Shown here one piece after another: positions 22,683-33,899 of a DNA stretch of 64,000 bases. The translations under genes were made by a program, and so were the position numbers. Origin of the DNA: Panicum virgatum (Eukaryota > Streptophyta > Magnoliopsida > Poales > Poaceae). A model generated the notes under the pieces. It was not told the origin of the DNA. It saw only the letters and a program-made list of their open reading frames with translations, and ran no database searches. Position 1 is the stretch's first letter. The number at the start of each line of letters is the position of its first letter. The stretch covers positions 7,614,506-7,678,505 of the forward strand of contig NC_053137.1 of the NCBI RefSeq assembly GCF_016808335.1, read 5' to 3'.

Positions 22683-23528
22683 CCACCTCTGTCCATAGCC
22701 ACGCAGCACGCCCGGGGCCTAGGCTGCCTCCGCCGCCCTGCCTGCGCTGCCTCCCGCACTGCCGGCGCCTACAATGAGGTACTTGAGTAAGAAACAACAG
22801 TAGCTTATTCCCTCATCCGTGCTTTGCCCCCAACGAATCAAAGTAATTAATTAGTAGTAGCTAAGTTGTAGACCATCAATCTTGCTCCATCAATTTGATG
22901 CCTCTCCTCCAAATCAAGCTGTACCACGCCGTTGCCGATGTCGAGCGCAGCGGCGGGCCGCGCGAGGACGTCCGTGCAAAGGGCGAGGACGCCGACCACC
23001 GGCGCCCCATGCTCGCCGCTGAGACGAGCTCCCTCTCCACAAGCGCTGACCCCCAATCTCTGTCGCCCGCTCTCTCCTCACCTCCCGCACCACAACGTCC
23101 TCGCGCGAGCCGCGGTCGGCGGCCGGTGCGGTAGCAGCCGCAGGGGAGCGGTGGCAGTGGCCGCGATGGAGCCGGTGTGGGGGAGCGGCGGCGGTCGGTG
23201 CGCGGGAGCAGGCGCGGGGAGAGGTGGCGGTGGCCTACCGGAGGGGAAGGAAGAAGATGACAAGTGGGTCCGAGGGTAAAATGGTCTTTTACACCTTCGC
23301 TCAGCTAAACATAATTATTATATTTGGCGTGGTGTGTTGGAGACAAAATCGCAATTTCACGGTGTGTTGGAGACAAAATCAATTTTCACGGTGTGCTTCA
23401 CACAAAATCACTCTTTCAGAGTATGCTACATACAAATTATCCTAAAATGAACTAAATGATAGTTTAAAGAGTTATTCAGACTTTAGCTATAGTTGAGGGG
23501 AGTAATTTAGATTTTTTCCTTTTGTATA

Positions 23529-25490
23529 CGACGGTGATTGAAATCCAGCAACAGAATTACTCATAGTTGTGACTTATAGCTAGCAATTGGTGTATAAACA
23601 TTGATTATTCCAAAATTCTGCGCACGAGAAAGGAGGCGCGATCGTGGACCACGCACTAGTATGAGGGGGGCCGCAGTACGATTCTTGATGCCCGCCGGTT
23701 AAGGCCCAGTCGGGCCCACCAAACATTGGATCCACGAAAGCAAAACCAAATGGGCCCGATCTGCACAACAGCCCACTCGAGCAACCCATTCATGCGATGA
23801 AAGCAAAATTTGGTTCGAACTTCACAATACTCGAGGAAATAAAATATTATTATACACAGTGAACCTGATCAACATTCAACAATCATGTACAATCAAATGG
23901 CTGCACTTCGTATTACCAAATGGAAAAAATGAACTGCAACAGTACGCCCACATCAACACATTCTTCATATACATTAAGCTCAAGCCAACTAGTGTTCACC
24001 TCATGGGAATATCACTGAAATTACCATTCCAGTTCTTACACTGCTGCACTAGTAACTGATTCTGGTGTCTTACAAAAAAAAGGCAAACACTATCAAGATT
24101 GAAGAAGAACACTAATGAACCTGTATTGAAGACTATGCAGGTAGCATCAACTCAGGTGTAAGTAAAGAAAAAAAACAATACGCTGTGTTTTCTATCTCAA
24201 CAGTCAACACCTTGCCAGTTCTGAAGAATTCAGGTTCTCTGTGAGTTGCTGCTGGGCTGCTAGCTAAAAGAAGATCCAGTGGCCGAGCAACTATTTTTGA
24301 ACATCTTGGGATGAGTGGTGAGCCACGTCTCCTGCATATGGAGAGAGTAAAATGTATGATTACAGTATACGATCCAAGTACCCTAGGTTACAAACTGCAT
24401 CTGCAAGTCTCAGGGTACAACAATCACATAATCACAAGGAGCAAATATAGCAATGTGAACATAAGCAGAAAATTAAGTTTATGAAAGACTGAGTAGATCA
24501 TATTTATGTCAGCCTCTAAATGCTGCTGCTAGATTTGTTTTAAGGCTTAACAATATTAAGTCCACAGTTGCCACATAGTATACCAAGTTAAATGAAGATA
24601 CACTGCAATTCCACATTTTCATGTTTATCGTGTTAGTTTCAGAAAATTGCAAAGATTTTTTTCCTGAAGATCAATGTTTAAAATTGGAAAAAAAAATAAT
24701 GGAACGATGAATTGAGAATTATGTACATAGTATCTGATGGCAAGAACTTGCCTTTTGTCTGTTTCCTAGAACTGCCTTAGTTGAAGACTCTAAGTAAGGT
24801 TCTGATGGCACTGCATGAACACCAAATGCTCTTGATAAAAATGTGAGTGCTGTAAGGATCTCTAAGCATCACCAAGATCTTTCCTAACTCACCTGTCCAT
24901 CTTCTGAGCTTAAAATTTTTGAGGTTTACTACACCAAAAATTTTCAGAAGGCCACACAGCAGGGAACAAAAATATAAATCCAAATCTTCAGAAGCCACTA
25001 GAAATTTATAGGGAACTTTATCAGAAGAAAAGATGCAGGCAGCTGATAGCAGTAAACTATGAAATTTTTTGTATGCCTGATTTTGAAATTGTTGATAGTT
25101 GGAAAAAAAGAAAAAAATGACTATAGCAAAATATAATAAAGCTGTCTTCCACAGCATATAATAGACACTAGCAGTCAGCGACCAGGGTATACAAGAAGCT
25201 CTGGTCTATGAAAGATGTCCTCTTTCAAGTTGCCAGTAAGCAACATACATGGGAATGTGATCACCTAGGTGGATTTTTTGAGGTAGAGCATGCAGTTCAG
25301 CAATCTGGGAGGTACATGAATACATTCAGCATTAGAGCTTGCATGTGTAATCTAAATTCTAAAGCAAGCCTACATCTATGTCTCAGTTGACTTGTTTTAT
25401 TTCGAGAATACAACAGGCTTGAACAAATACTTGGAACAAAAGCATGAAGGAGTACATCCAAGCAGCAGCATATGCATGTCATGACTCCAG
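23529..25490 (+). repeat. Duplicated block D1
   Basis: Non-coding sequence related to two other places: inverted in block D2 (40548-41489 plus 46195-46890) and direct in block D3 (54064-56235). Shared words include GGCAAACACTATCAAGATTG and GTATACGATCCAAGTACCCTA. In D1 it lies downstream of the F-box pseudogene, so it may be that gene's 3' region. No gene of its own is supported. Confidence 0.75.
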
Positions 25491-25574
25491 AAGATTTACC
25501 CTAATTGATACTCTCTCTACACATGGATATGAAATTCCTGTCGAACATCCATTGCATCCCCACAAGGAACGCTT

Positions 25575-27084
25575 TCAGTGTTTATTTGAGAGCACAGGTG
25601 ATTCTGCAAAATAGGGGACATAGGGTGTAATGTCATAGTCTTCTCTAACTGTGCTAAGAGCATGCGCTTCCTTGCTATCCATGTTATAAGATATCAGCTT
25701 TTGGCCCCGGTGAGAAATGAAAATCAAATTGCGATCTGGATGAATGGCGACCAGAGTGTAGTCAAAGTTGACAAGCCATTTAATACTTCCAAAGAGCTGC
25801 AAAGAGCTCACACTGTGCTTCATGACCCATTCTTCTTTATCATAGTCCTCAAGAACCCAAATTGTGATCTGTGCAGAGTTGCCTTTTTTTTGTTCACTGA
25901 TGCAATAGTGATGCCCTTGAGATTGACCAAGAAATGCAGCCTCGGACTCACAACAATCGGGACTCCACGGCTAGCTGATGAACCTGCGGATCCTCCCTTC
26001 CCAGTCAACCGCAACAATCAGGTCCTGATCTTTCTGAATGTGGTCGACGATAAAATGCAGCACGCCGTTACACAAAGGCGCTGCCCAACGAGGACATATG
26101 GTCCAAAAACTACCCAATTGTGTGCTTTTACCTCCCTCTTCCAATGTCCTCCGCTCACCTGACAGTCCACACCCCAGTTTCTGACGAGTAGGTGCGCAGC
26201 CCTACCTCGTTCTGAGGAATAGCTTTCATCAAGAATTGGAGCAACTTGAAGTGCGAGGAGACCGCTGGGTCGAAGATCAGCAATTTCCCAATCGTCGTCC
26301 TCCTCATCTTCCCCTTCCGGCGGACCTGAGTAAACCCAACCGGAGCTGGGCACGGCCACCCATTCCTGCGTGGCTGGATTGCACACCACATAGCCCAGCG
26401 TGGGCGTGTAATTGTACGGAAGCAGGCTGTGCCTGAGGAGGAGGAGCCCATTGCAGGAATGCAGGATGCTGACGTGCTTGATGCCCAACAGCTTCTCCGT
26501 CGGGAAGGAGAAGGAAGGGTCCACGAGCGGCACGGATCGCCCCACCAGGTCTATGAAGATGGAGTCAAGCCAGTGGCCCCCGCCGCCGCAGCCATCACCC
26601 CCGTATCCATCTCACCGTCCTAAAAAAACTCTACCGGGAGGAAACGGCCCCACCGTTTTTTCATTAAAAGGAAGCCACACTGGCTTACCCGGATAGAGAA
26701 AACCCTCGAATCCTGGCCCATGCCCGAGAGGGCCAAGCCTCGCGGCGAGCACAGCGAGGATTTTTTTTATCCCAACAGCCGAAAATTCGCTTCTGATGAG
26801 AATCGAACTCAGAACCTGTTGGGGCGCGACGCTACCGGACCGGGCTAGCCAACTGGCCGCCCGGCCTTTCGCATCCTCACCGTCCTCATACCTGAGGCCG
26901 CAGAAGAACCTCCAAGGTCTGGGGGAGCTTCCGGTGGTGGAGGGGGGTCGGCGATGAGTTCGCGCCAGGTCTTGGAGACGCACTTGAACCGGCAGAGGGA
27001 CTTGACGGGGACACGTGAGAGGATCTCCATGAGCAGGTCGTCGGGGAGCCAGGCCACCGCGCCGCCCCTCTTGGGGAAGTCCAT
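25575..27084 (-). pseudogene. F-box / F-box-associated domain protein, decayed
   Basis: The minus-strand gene starts at 27084 with MDFPKRGGA followed by the F-box [37 protein letters not shown]-box proteins are the substrate-recognition subunits of SCF ubiquitin ligases. Further pieces follow in changing frames: LVGRSVPLVDPSFSFPTEKL and LGYVVCNPATQEWVAVP (26545-26340), FDPAVSSHFKLLQFLMKAIP with TYSSETGVWTV (about 26270-26160), and a C-terminal part (25823-25575) with SIKWLVNFDYTLVAIHPDRN, typical of F-box-associated interaction domains. Small indels near 26943 and 26915, a frameshift near 26270 and a 254-bp SINE (26622-26875) break the frame. The protein would have been roughly 400 residues. 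A functional allele elsewhere is possible. Confidence 0.85.
26622..26875 (-). mobile_element. tRNA-derived SINE inside the F-box gene
   Basis: The element is flanked by the 11-bp duplication CTCACCGTCCT (26611-26621 and 26876-26886). On the minus strand the head contains Pol III-like boxes: A box GCGGCCAGTTGG (26849-26860) and B box GAGTTCGATTCTC (about 26799-26810). It ends in a T-rich tail (GAGTTTTTTT), as plant SINEs often do. The family name is not certain. Confidence 0.82.
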
Positions 27085-27189
27085 TCTCGCTCCTGGAGGG
27101 AGGGACCGAGGGAGGGAGGGCCTCGACCCTCGAGATCTCGAGGAAGGAGAGGAATGGCGAGATCGCCTCCGGAATTGGGGTTATTTCTA

Positions 27190-27550
27190 AACCCTAGCAA
27201 GTACGAGCTTGGCAGTGCGAGATTGGGGACGGATGGATACTGGGTGCATTTGGGAGAGCCTGAGCTTTAGGGGGTGCCTTTTGCAAATGTGCTGCTGAGC
27301 CTGGAGCAGTTCATGGGCCGTGGAAAACTATTCCTTCAGCCCAGCTTCAGCAATAGCAGCAACCGGGATTTCTTACTTCCTTTCTTTCTCTTTTTTTTTT
27401 TTGAGAACACAGCATCTGCAAATTGATGAAGATTGGTCTGAAACGATCATCAGCACCTCCTAGGAATCGATGGTCCTATAAATTTACTCTATGGTTGCAT
27501 CGCATCGGCTTCAAATTTACTCTACCCTATTTCCTTTCTATTTGTTTTTT
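27190..27550 (+). repeat. Segment shared with the region upstream of NB-ARC copy C
   Basis: Positions 27190-27441 match the reverse complement of about 52930-52648 (for example GGAAAACTATTCCTTCAGCC). Positions 27442-27550 match the reverse complement of about 51795-51660 (CATCGGCTTCAAATTTACTC). The intervening 850 bp of the other locus are missing here. A run of T (about 27390-27402) lies inside. Confidence 0.72.
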
Positions 27551-27554
27551 ACCG

Positions 27555-27856
27555 GACACTCGCAACGCACGCACACTCAGCTCTATGAACGGACGTACGC
27601 AAACTCTATTTCTATGGGCATCTTTGAAGACTGAGTCATTAAATCCTCGAGATTGACGAGTCACCATAGGCGTCTTGCTGTCGACGGGAACGTCGCCTAC
27701 CCCCAATAAATATACGTACGCAAACCCTATCCCTATGAGTATCTCCGAAGACTGTGCCAGCAAATTCTCAATATTGACGAAGTCACTATAGACGTCTCGC
27801 TGTCGACAAGAACATCACCTACCCCTATGAACGGACGTACGCAAACCATATCCCTA
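27555..27856 (-). mobile_element. SINE, tail side, with tandem internal repeats (split by a solo LTR)
   Basis: This holds about 2.3 tandem copies of a 118-120-bp unit containing GTACGCAAACCCTATCCCTATG and GTCTCGCTGTCGAC-like words, which match the SINE at 38358-38664. The SINE resumes at 32001 after the solo LTR. The repeat starts are near 27591, 27711 and 27829. Confidence 0.65.
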
Positions 27857-30800
27857 TGTAACAGCCCATAATTTCAAATATAAATAAAATCAAGATAAAT
27901 AAATAAATAAATCAATGTTTGATTTGGTTTTCATTTGATTCTTCTCAAACTTTTACATAAAATCTTAAAGCACTAAACTAGTCTTGGTGACCTCATCAAG
28001 ATTTTTGGAATGATTTAAATTTAAGTTTGAACCCTTGGTTTGAATCCTTGAAAATCAAAATAAATATAAACGAGGAGCTCACCTCGGTTTGGGCCGAATC
28101 CAGCTGGCCCACCTTTCCCTCCCCCCTCTCTTTTTTCTCCTCGCTGGGCCGGCCCGCTCCTCCCGCACGGCCCGAAATGGCCTGGCCACCCTCTCCTCCT
28201 TCCCGCGGCGCCCTGCCCGCCCGGGCCCGCACGTCAGCGGCAGCAGCATCCTCTCCCATCATCTTCCTCGCCGCACCGCCCGCGTCCGTCCGTGCGCGCG
28301 CCAGCGCCCGGCACAGCTCCTCCACGCCTCGTCACCCCCGGCACAGCGTAGGCCCCATCCTTCACCACCCTATGGCCGCCGCCTCGGTCTCCTCTCCCTC
28401 CCTGTGTCGCGGTGGAAACGGTCAGCGCCGCGCCGTCCAACCGCGCCGCCCGGGTGCAAGGACGCGAGCTGGACGAGGGCATTCAATGCCCGGCTAAGCT
28501 CGAGCGGCGCACGCCGACCGTCGCACTGCTCTTCCCCGTCTAGCGCACCGGCCTCGCTCTCCTCTCCCTTTCTTGCCCCTCTCTGTTTCTAGTCGAGGCG
28601 GAGCTTGCCGCCGGGCCCCGCCACGGCCACCTCACCTCTCCTCCCTCGCCAATGCCACACCGACGAGCCGTCCTCATCGACAGCCAAGCTCCAGCACCGC
28701 ACACCGCTCACGCGCTGCTCCTCCAGTCCAGCTCATCGCCCTCCTCCTTTCCTCTTTCGCTTGGCGCCTCCCCTTTCTTTCTCTGCTCGCGGTAGCCACT
28801 CGAACAGAGCTGCCCCGCCGGCCAAATTCAGCCTCAGTCATTCGCCTCCCTCCGATTCCTCTTGCCTAGCTCTCCACCACCTCCTCGAGCCTCTCCTCGA
28901 CCTGTCCCAAACAAGCCTCGAGCACCCCCTCGCACGGGAATCGCGAATCTCGCGGCCCGCCATGGCTGCCCCGATCAAAGCTCGAGCTTACCGTTGCCGA
29001 CCTACCTCCGACCAATCTCCGCTCAACCCCGGTACCGAAACCGCTCCCTTGAGACCTCCCGATGCTCATGCTCGCGCTATCTCCCCACGTTCGTTACCGA
29101 GCTCGCCGGGAAAGCGGCAGCACCGCCGCCGCTGGCTCGCTCGATGCAGGCCGCGTGCATAAGGCTGGACGAAAAACTCGTAACTCGCTAGCTCGCTCGA
29201 CTCGCTTGTTAGTAGCTCGGCTCGAGCTCGACTCGTTTTATAATGAGCCAGCTCGTTTTATAACAAGCCAGCTCGCTTTATAATGAGCCAGCTCGAGCTG
29301 GCTCGCGAGCTGCTCGCGAGCCATAACGAGCCAAAATAAATAACAAATATTGTATAAATTAGTAGAAACGATTAACGAATAATGATTGATCATGGTCATG
29401 GATGATAGTATACTTATATTTTTCATTGTAAAATTCACATTATTTTGTTTATTTCGCTTTAAATATGCATGTGATGTGTTTTTTTTTACAGATTTACGGT
29501 TATCATCTCTATGTAAATATTTTTATACTCTGGCTCGCGAGCCAAACGAGCTAGCTCGAGCCACTAACGAGCCGAGCCGAGCTAGCTTTCTGGCTCGTTT
29601 ATATAACGAGCTATAACGAGTCGAGCCATAACAAGCCGAGCTATAACGAGCCGAGCCACTAACGAGCCGAGCTGGCTTGATATCCAGCCCTACGCGTGCA
29701 CGGGGCCCTGCGCCACGCCGCCAGGCGCACCAGCACCGCACGGTCGGGCTAACCGTGGACTCGCGCCGCTCTGCCGCTGGGCGGCCTTGCCGCCAGCAGG
29801 AGCTGAGCGCCTCCATGGCCGAGCGCGGCCAGGCCGCTACCGGCTGCCTCCAACTAGGCCAAGGCCAAGCGCAGGTGTGGCCCGACCTCGCCGTGCCACG
29901 ACGCCCCTTTCCCCTCGTAGCCGGCGAGCTCCCTCACTGGAATCCAGCCGGGAACCACCCCACTCCGGCCAAGGGCCACTTTGCAAGGTTCTAAATCTTT
30001 CTAGGGTCCTTAGCGCAAAAAGTCGAGGGTATATCTGTAAAATCTTGTTTCTTCTTTTGTTTTAAACCTGTGAACTTGTAAAATCAATATAAAATCATAT
30101 AAAAATTAGAAAAATGCAAACTAAAATTTGTTGGGTTTCTGGTTCTGAGATCTACAACTTTCATTGCAGGCTCAGGTTGAGTTTCTAAATAGTTTTTCTC
30201 TAATTTAAATGATAGTTTAAATTGACTGAAATCTTGTAAAATGCACAATAAATCATAGGATGCTCCAAATTAAGTGATTATTTTTCCTAAAATTTTATAA
30301 AATCATGATCTATCATATCATGGTGTTTATTTGGTTGCTCATTGCTATTTCTTTAATTGTTTTGCATGTGTTGTCGTTCGTCCGATTCGCGTAGACAACG
30401 AGACGTTCGTAACTGCGCTAGACGCCGAGTGAGACGCTGAGCTAATACTTGAAAACATGAACGATCAGCAGCAAGGCAAGCAGCTCCTTGATCATTCTTG
30501 CTCCTATTTAAATTCCTAAGCCTATAATATATACATGCGATGATGATTTCATGAGTCCAAATGTCATTTTACGTCGAGTAGACACGTCCCACTTTAATGC
30601 ATTTACCTTCCTTGTTAATTTGTACCTTTTATTCCTTGTCGCCATAAGTTTATGGGTTGTTCGATTAGCTCGGAGTCACATGCTTAGTTGGCTTAGTAAA
30701 TGCGCAGTAGTTAAGTAGTATCACATGGACTGATTTCTTTTAAAGTAAAATATGCATTTATAGGGTTGCTTTTAAAGGATAAAAACTTTATGGTAGACGC

Positions 30801-31995
30801 GGGTGAATATATGGTCTAGCAGTTATGATGGTATGAGGATGAAGGAAAAGAATATGGACGATAAAATGGATGAAAAAATGGATGATGGATATGGCTTGGT
30901 TCTGTATGCGTTTCCGGCGTATTTTTGGGATTTATCATCCATGTCAAATTAAGGACCGGTAATTGGCAAGATTCTAGTCAAGTATTACAATGCAACCATA
31001 CGGCTAAATGGGCACTGGCCTTAGCTTATTAAGTCAGTTAGCCCTGAGAGAATGCTACCACCCGAGTGCTCGAGGAGTTTGTCGGTGTCGGGGTAGCTAA
31101 CCCGGTCAGATGTACAGAGTCAAGACACTCCTACAGTCTGTCGTGTAGTATATTTTGGGTCCGGCTGATGTAACGGCTTTGTCATGTTAGCTTGCCAACA
31201 CATCTAAGGAATTGTGTATATGCGCGCTGATCACGCACTGGCATCAAAGCGAAACATGTCGTATAGTTAAAGTGTACAACCTCTGCAGAGTGTAAAACTA
31301 TTCGAATAGCCGTGCTCACGGTTAAGAGCGTTTGAGCTAGATGCCGGTTTTAGAACTTTTGCTTTGAAAACTTGGTACGGGAATTGTTTGACAACACTTG
31401 CACCGGTTCAAAGGTTGTTGGACCGATATAGATGGTCAAAGGACCGCAAAATGGAAAATAGGGAGTCATGATTGGTGATGTCGGTCTATTTGATATAAAA
31501 AAATATTTTCAAGATTATGTGTATGATGATACACCCAAATAAAATGCAGCCTAGTGCTAGTGAACCTGTCAGTGTTCCTTGGTTAACCATGCATGTATTA
31601 TAGGATTTTTGATATTCACCCAAAGTCTTGTGAGTACAAATTTTGTACTCACCCTCGTTGTTAAAATTTTAAAATCCAGAGTTCGAAGAAGAGCTGTCTC
31701 TGTTCAGTTCTTTGCTGAAGGATGCGGATTTTTGACGTTGGTTCTTTCTAGGACTAACTTCCGGTCAGTTGTCTGTTGGAATGGTGAGGCACACTACTGT
31801 AGGATGGAAGTCCTATATTTCTGTTTGCTTCTGCTGTAGATTATATAATAGCTCTGATTAAATTTTAATGTTACTAACAAGTTTTTGAGTGCAGTTGTGA
31901 TACCGGTGCTGTTGTGCGTACTTGCGGACTGATCATGGGACAAGTACAGTAAAGCACAATGGGAACCTGGATACTTGTACGCCCGGGGGCCCACA
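27857..31995 (+). mobile_element. Solo LTR, 4.1 kb including a nested hAT MITE
   Basis: It begins TGTAACAGCCCATAATTTC and ends CCCGGGGGCCCACA. Flanks are CCCTA (27852-27856) and CCTTA (31996-32000), a 5-bp TSD with one difference. Removing it joins the two halves of a SINE, which independently supports both ends. No internal gag-pol exists. Its layout (TGTAACA start, GC-rich middle, AT-rich tail) resembles the solo LTR at 11264-14271, so they may be related families. Frames in the GC-rich part (28030-29190 and 29680-30000) have no recognisable domain. Confidence 0.75.
29160..29692. mobile_element. hAT-like MITE, 533 bp
   Basis: Termini TAAGGCTGGACG and TATCCAGCCCTA are flanked by a perfect 8-bp duplication CGCGTGCA (29152-29159 and 29693-29700). 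Both subterminal regions consist of many copies of GAGCCAGCTCG/AACGAGCC-type words, probably transposase-binding clusters, around an AT-rich core (29330-29520). Confidence 0.88.
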
Positions 31996-32000
31996 CCTTA

Positions 32001-32190
32001 TGAGCATCTTTGAAGATTGAACCAGCAAATTCTTGAGATTGATGAAGTCACCACAGACACCTCGCTGTCGATGGAAATGTCGCCTACCACTAAAAGCACA
32101 ATATATTAAATCCTAGAATATTCGCTCCCATGAGAAATCGAATCCAGAATCTAAAGTGCTACCGAGGCTTTATAAACACCAGGCTAGGTA
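32001..32190 (-). mobile_element. SINE, head side (continuation of 27555-27856)
   Basis: Starts TGAGCATCTTTGAAGATTGA, the continuation expected after TATCCCTA in the SINE, and contains the words CACCTCGCTGTCGATGG. A B-box-like GGATTCGATTTCTC (minus strand, about 32130-32145) marks the Pol III head. The exact end is not defined. Confidence 0.65.
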
Positions 32191-32402
32191 CCTTTTCGCG
32201 GTTGATGTTGACTGGTGTTTAACATCTTTCTTTCTCCCCGGTCAGAGTCAAAGAGACTGGGAAAGCAGGGCCTTCCTCTTTGCTCAGCTCACTCGTCTGT
32301 CGACGGCTCATGCGCTCGTGACCGCGGCGATTCGAGGTGGCGTCCCGCGAGGTCGCGCCACCTCCGGCGACCCCCGCTGGCTCCGCGGCCAAGCGTCTTG
32401 CG

Positions 32403-33503
32403 TATAGTTGTCCATACAGCCCGCAGCTCGTTGGCCCGTCCGAAGCACGACAATTTTGGCCCGGCTCAAGCACGGCACGGCCCGCTCCCAACCGTGTCCG
32501 GGTTGGCCCGGCCCGTCAACCGTGCCCGGGCTTGGGCCGTCACCCCGCCCGTGGGCTAGCACGGCCCGGCACGGAGTCAGCAGGCCGGCCCGATAGCGGC
32601 CCGCTAACTCCAACGGTCACTCGGCCCACCCAGCGTCCCAGCCCACGGTTCCGAGCAGCGCTGGCGGCCCGCTAACTCCAACGGTCACTCGGCCCACCTA
32701 GCGTCCCAGCCCACGGTCCCGAGCAGCACTGGCGCCCCAAAGGGCAAACCCTAACCCCCACCCCCCTCCCTTCTCGTCTACGCAGCGGCGGCAGGCGACA
32801 GCGCCCCCTCCCCCGCAGCCCCGCACCCCAACCGGCCAAGCCTAGCCCGCGAGGCCGCGACCGCCATCCTCGATTCGCTCTCGCCCGCCGCCACCTGGTA
32901 TCCTCATCTCCGGCTCCACGACCGCGAGACGGCGAGGGCGAGAAGCCGAGATCCTGACTCCGCCCCGCCGCCGCCTGGTCTCCTCGTCTCCGGCTCCACG
33001 ACCGCGAGACGGCGAGGGCGAGAAGTCGAGATCTCGACTCCGCCCCGCCGCCCAGCTCCTCTTCTCCGCCCCGCCAGCCGTCCCCTCCTCGTCTCCGCCT
33101 CTTCGGCCGCCGCCACATCCTCGTCTCCGTGGCGCCGCCTCCTCATCTCCGCCACGTCGGCCGCTGCCGCCTCCTCGTCTCCGCGGCGCCGGGCGCCTCC
33201 ACATCATCTCCGCCCCGACGGCCGCCGCCACATCGTCGCCACCGCCTCCAGCCCTCCATCGCCGCCCTCGCCCCTTCCCTCTCGTTTCAGATGGGCTTCG
33301 GGCGGCCCGAACTCTGCTATAGGGCCGGGTTATCTCGGGCTGGCCCGGCACGAAACAGGCCTGCGGGCCCGTGCCTGGGCCATGGGGAGAGCCCGTGGGC
33401 TAGCATGGCACGGCCCACTAGGATATAGGTCGGGCCTAGCCCGGCTCGATAAATAGCGGGCCCGGGCTAGGGCCGGGCCGGGCGGCCCGAATGGCCATCT
33501 ATA
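32403..33503. mobile_element. hAT-like non-autonomous element, 1.1 kb, GC-rich cargo
   Basis: Termini TATAGTTGTCCATACAGCCC and GGGCGGCCCGAATGGCCATC-TATA (TIR about 15 of 21) are flanked by a perfect 8-bp duplication GTCTTGCG (32395-32402 and 33504-33511). The interior holds a 68-bp tandem duplication (units starting near 32601 and 32669) and an 80-bp one (CGGCTCCACGACCGCGAGAC at 32911 and 32991). Long frames are open on both strands but look compositional. No transposase is seen. Confidence 0.84.
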
Positions 33504-33730
33504 GTCTTGCGCTTCCACCGCCAACTTCACGGGTCACGTTGCTGCCTCGGTGTTATGCGCGGCCCGAGCGGCCGCCACCGTTGGCTGCTGCGTTGCGGAG
33601 ATGGAGATGAGCTTTTCCAAGCGCACGCGGTCAGCTCAATCGGCTCCGTTTGTTGCCGGACCGCAAGAACCGGCCTTGTGCCCCAGCTTTTCACGTCCAG
33701 GTATAATTTATCCCATCTCGTATCGAAATA

Positions 33731-33832
33731 ATTGCAATATTGGGAATGACAAAATGGGACCTTACGTCTATGAAATGTGGGTCCAATGGCAAAACTGGAA
33801 AGGTCAATCTTTGGAGTCCCAATATTGCAAAT
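33731..33832. mobile_element. Small foldback element
   Basis: ATTGCAATATTGGGA at the left and TCCCAATATTGCAAAT at the right form a 14-bp perfect inverted repeat about 100 bp apart. No clear TSD was found, so the family is open. Confidence 0.5.
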
Positions 33833-33899
33833 TTCTCTCTCGGGTCTGGTTTGGCCCTTGGTAGCTGGCAGTCTGAGCCCCAATCTGTACTTCTGAAGA

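Larger units (their letters stand above)
16381..23442. mobile_element. Pack-MULE-like element interrupted by a gypsy element
   Basis: It starts GGTTTTTTTAGTCTGTAGGA and ends TGCTACATACAAATTATCC, with a perfect 9-bp duplication TAAAATGAA (16372-16380 and 23443-23451). The left arm resembles the 244-bp MITE 28 bp away, so the two share a TIR family. Without the retrotransposon it is about 1.13 kb. It carries GC-rich, exon-like sequence on both sides of the gypsy insertion (about 16560-16757 and 22688-23270), with minus-strand frames such as RMKVETVGAFAPPAANEVEA that may derive from a captured gene I cannot identify. Confidence 0.82.
15761..23519. mobile_element. Outer Mutator-like non-autonomous element (host of the nest)
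   Basis: The ends GGAAAAAGTTCAATTTACTC and AGTAATTTAGATTTTTTCC form imperfect TIRs. They are flanked by a perfect 9-bp duplication TTTTGTATA (15752-15760 and 23520-23528), the TSD length of Mutator-like elements. Without the later insertions it would be about 435 bp. The paralogous block on the other strand (46845-46853) carries a single TATACAAAA, the reverse complement, with continuous flanks, so the empty site is visible. Confidence 0.87.

Noticed and set aside
26799..26875. Possible tRNA gene (A and B boxes)
   Set aside because: The boxes belong to a SINE with TSD and T-rich tail; no complete cloverleaf. The same applies to 38600-38664 and 48260-48328.
28027..29191. Several 100-185-codon frames inside the 4.1-kb solo LTR
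   Set aside because: They overlap in all frames, are Pro/Ala/Arg/Ser-rich and lie within an LTR; no recognisable protein.
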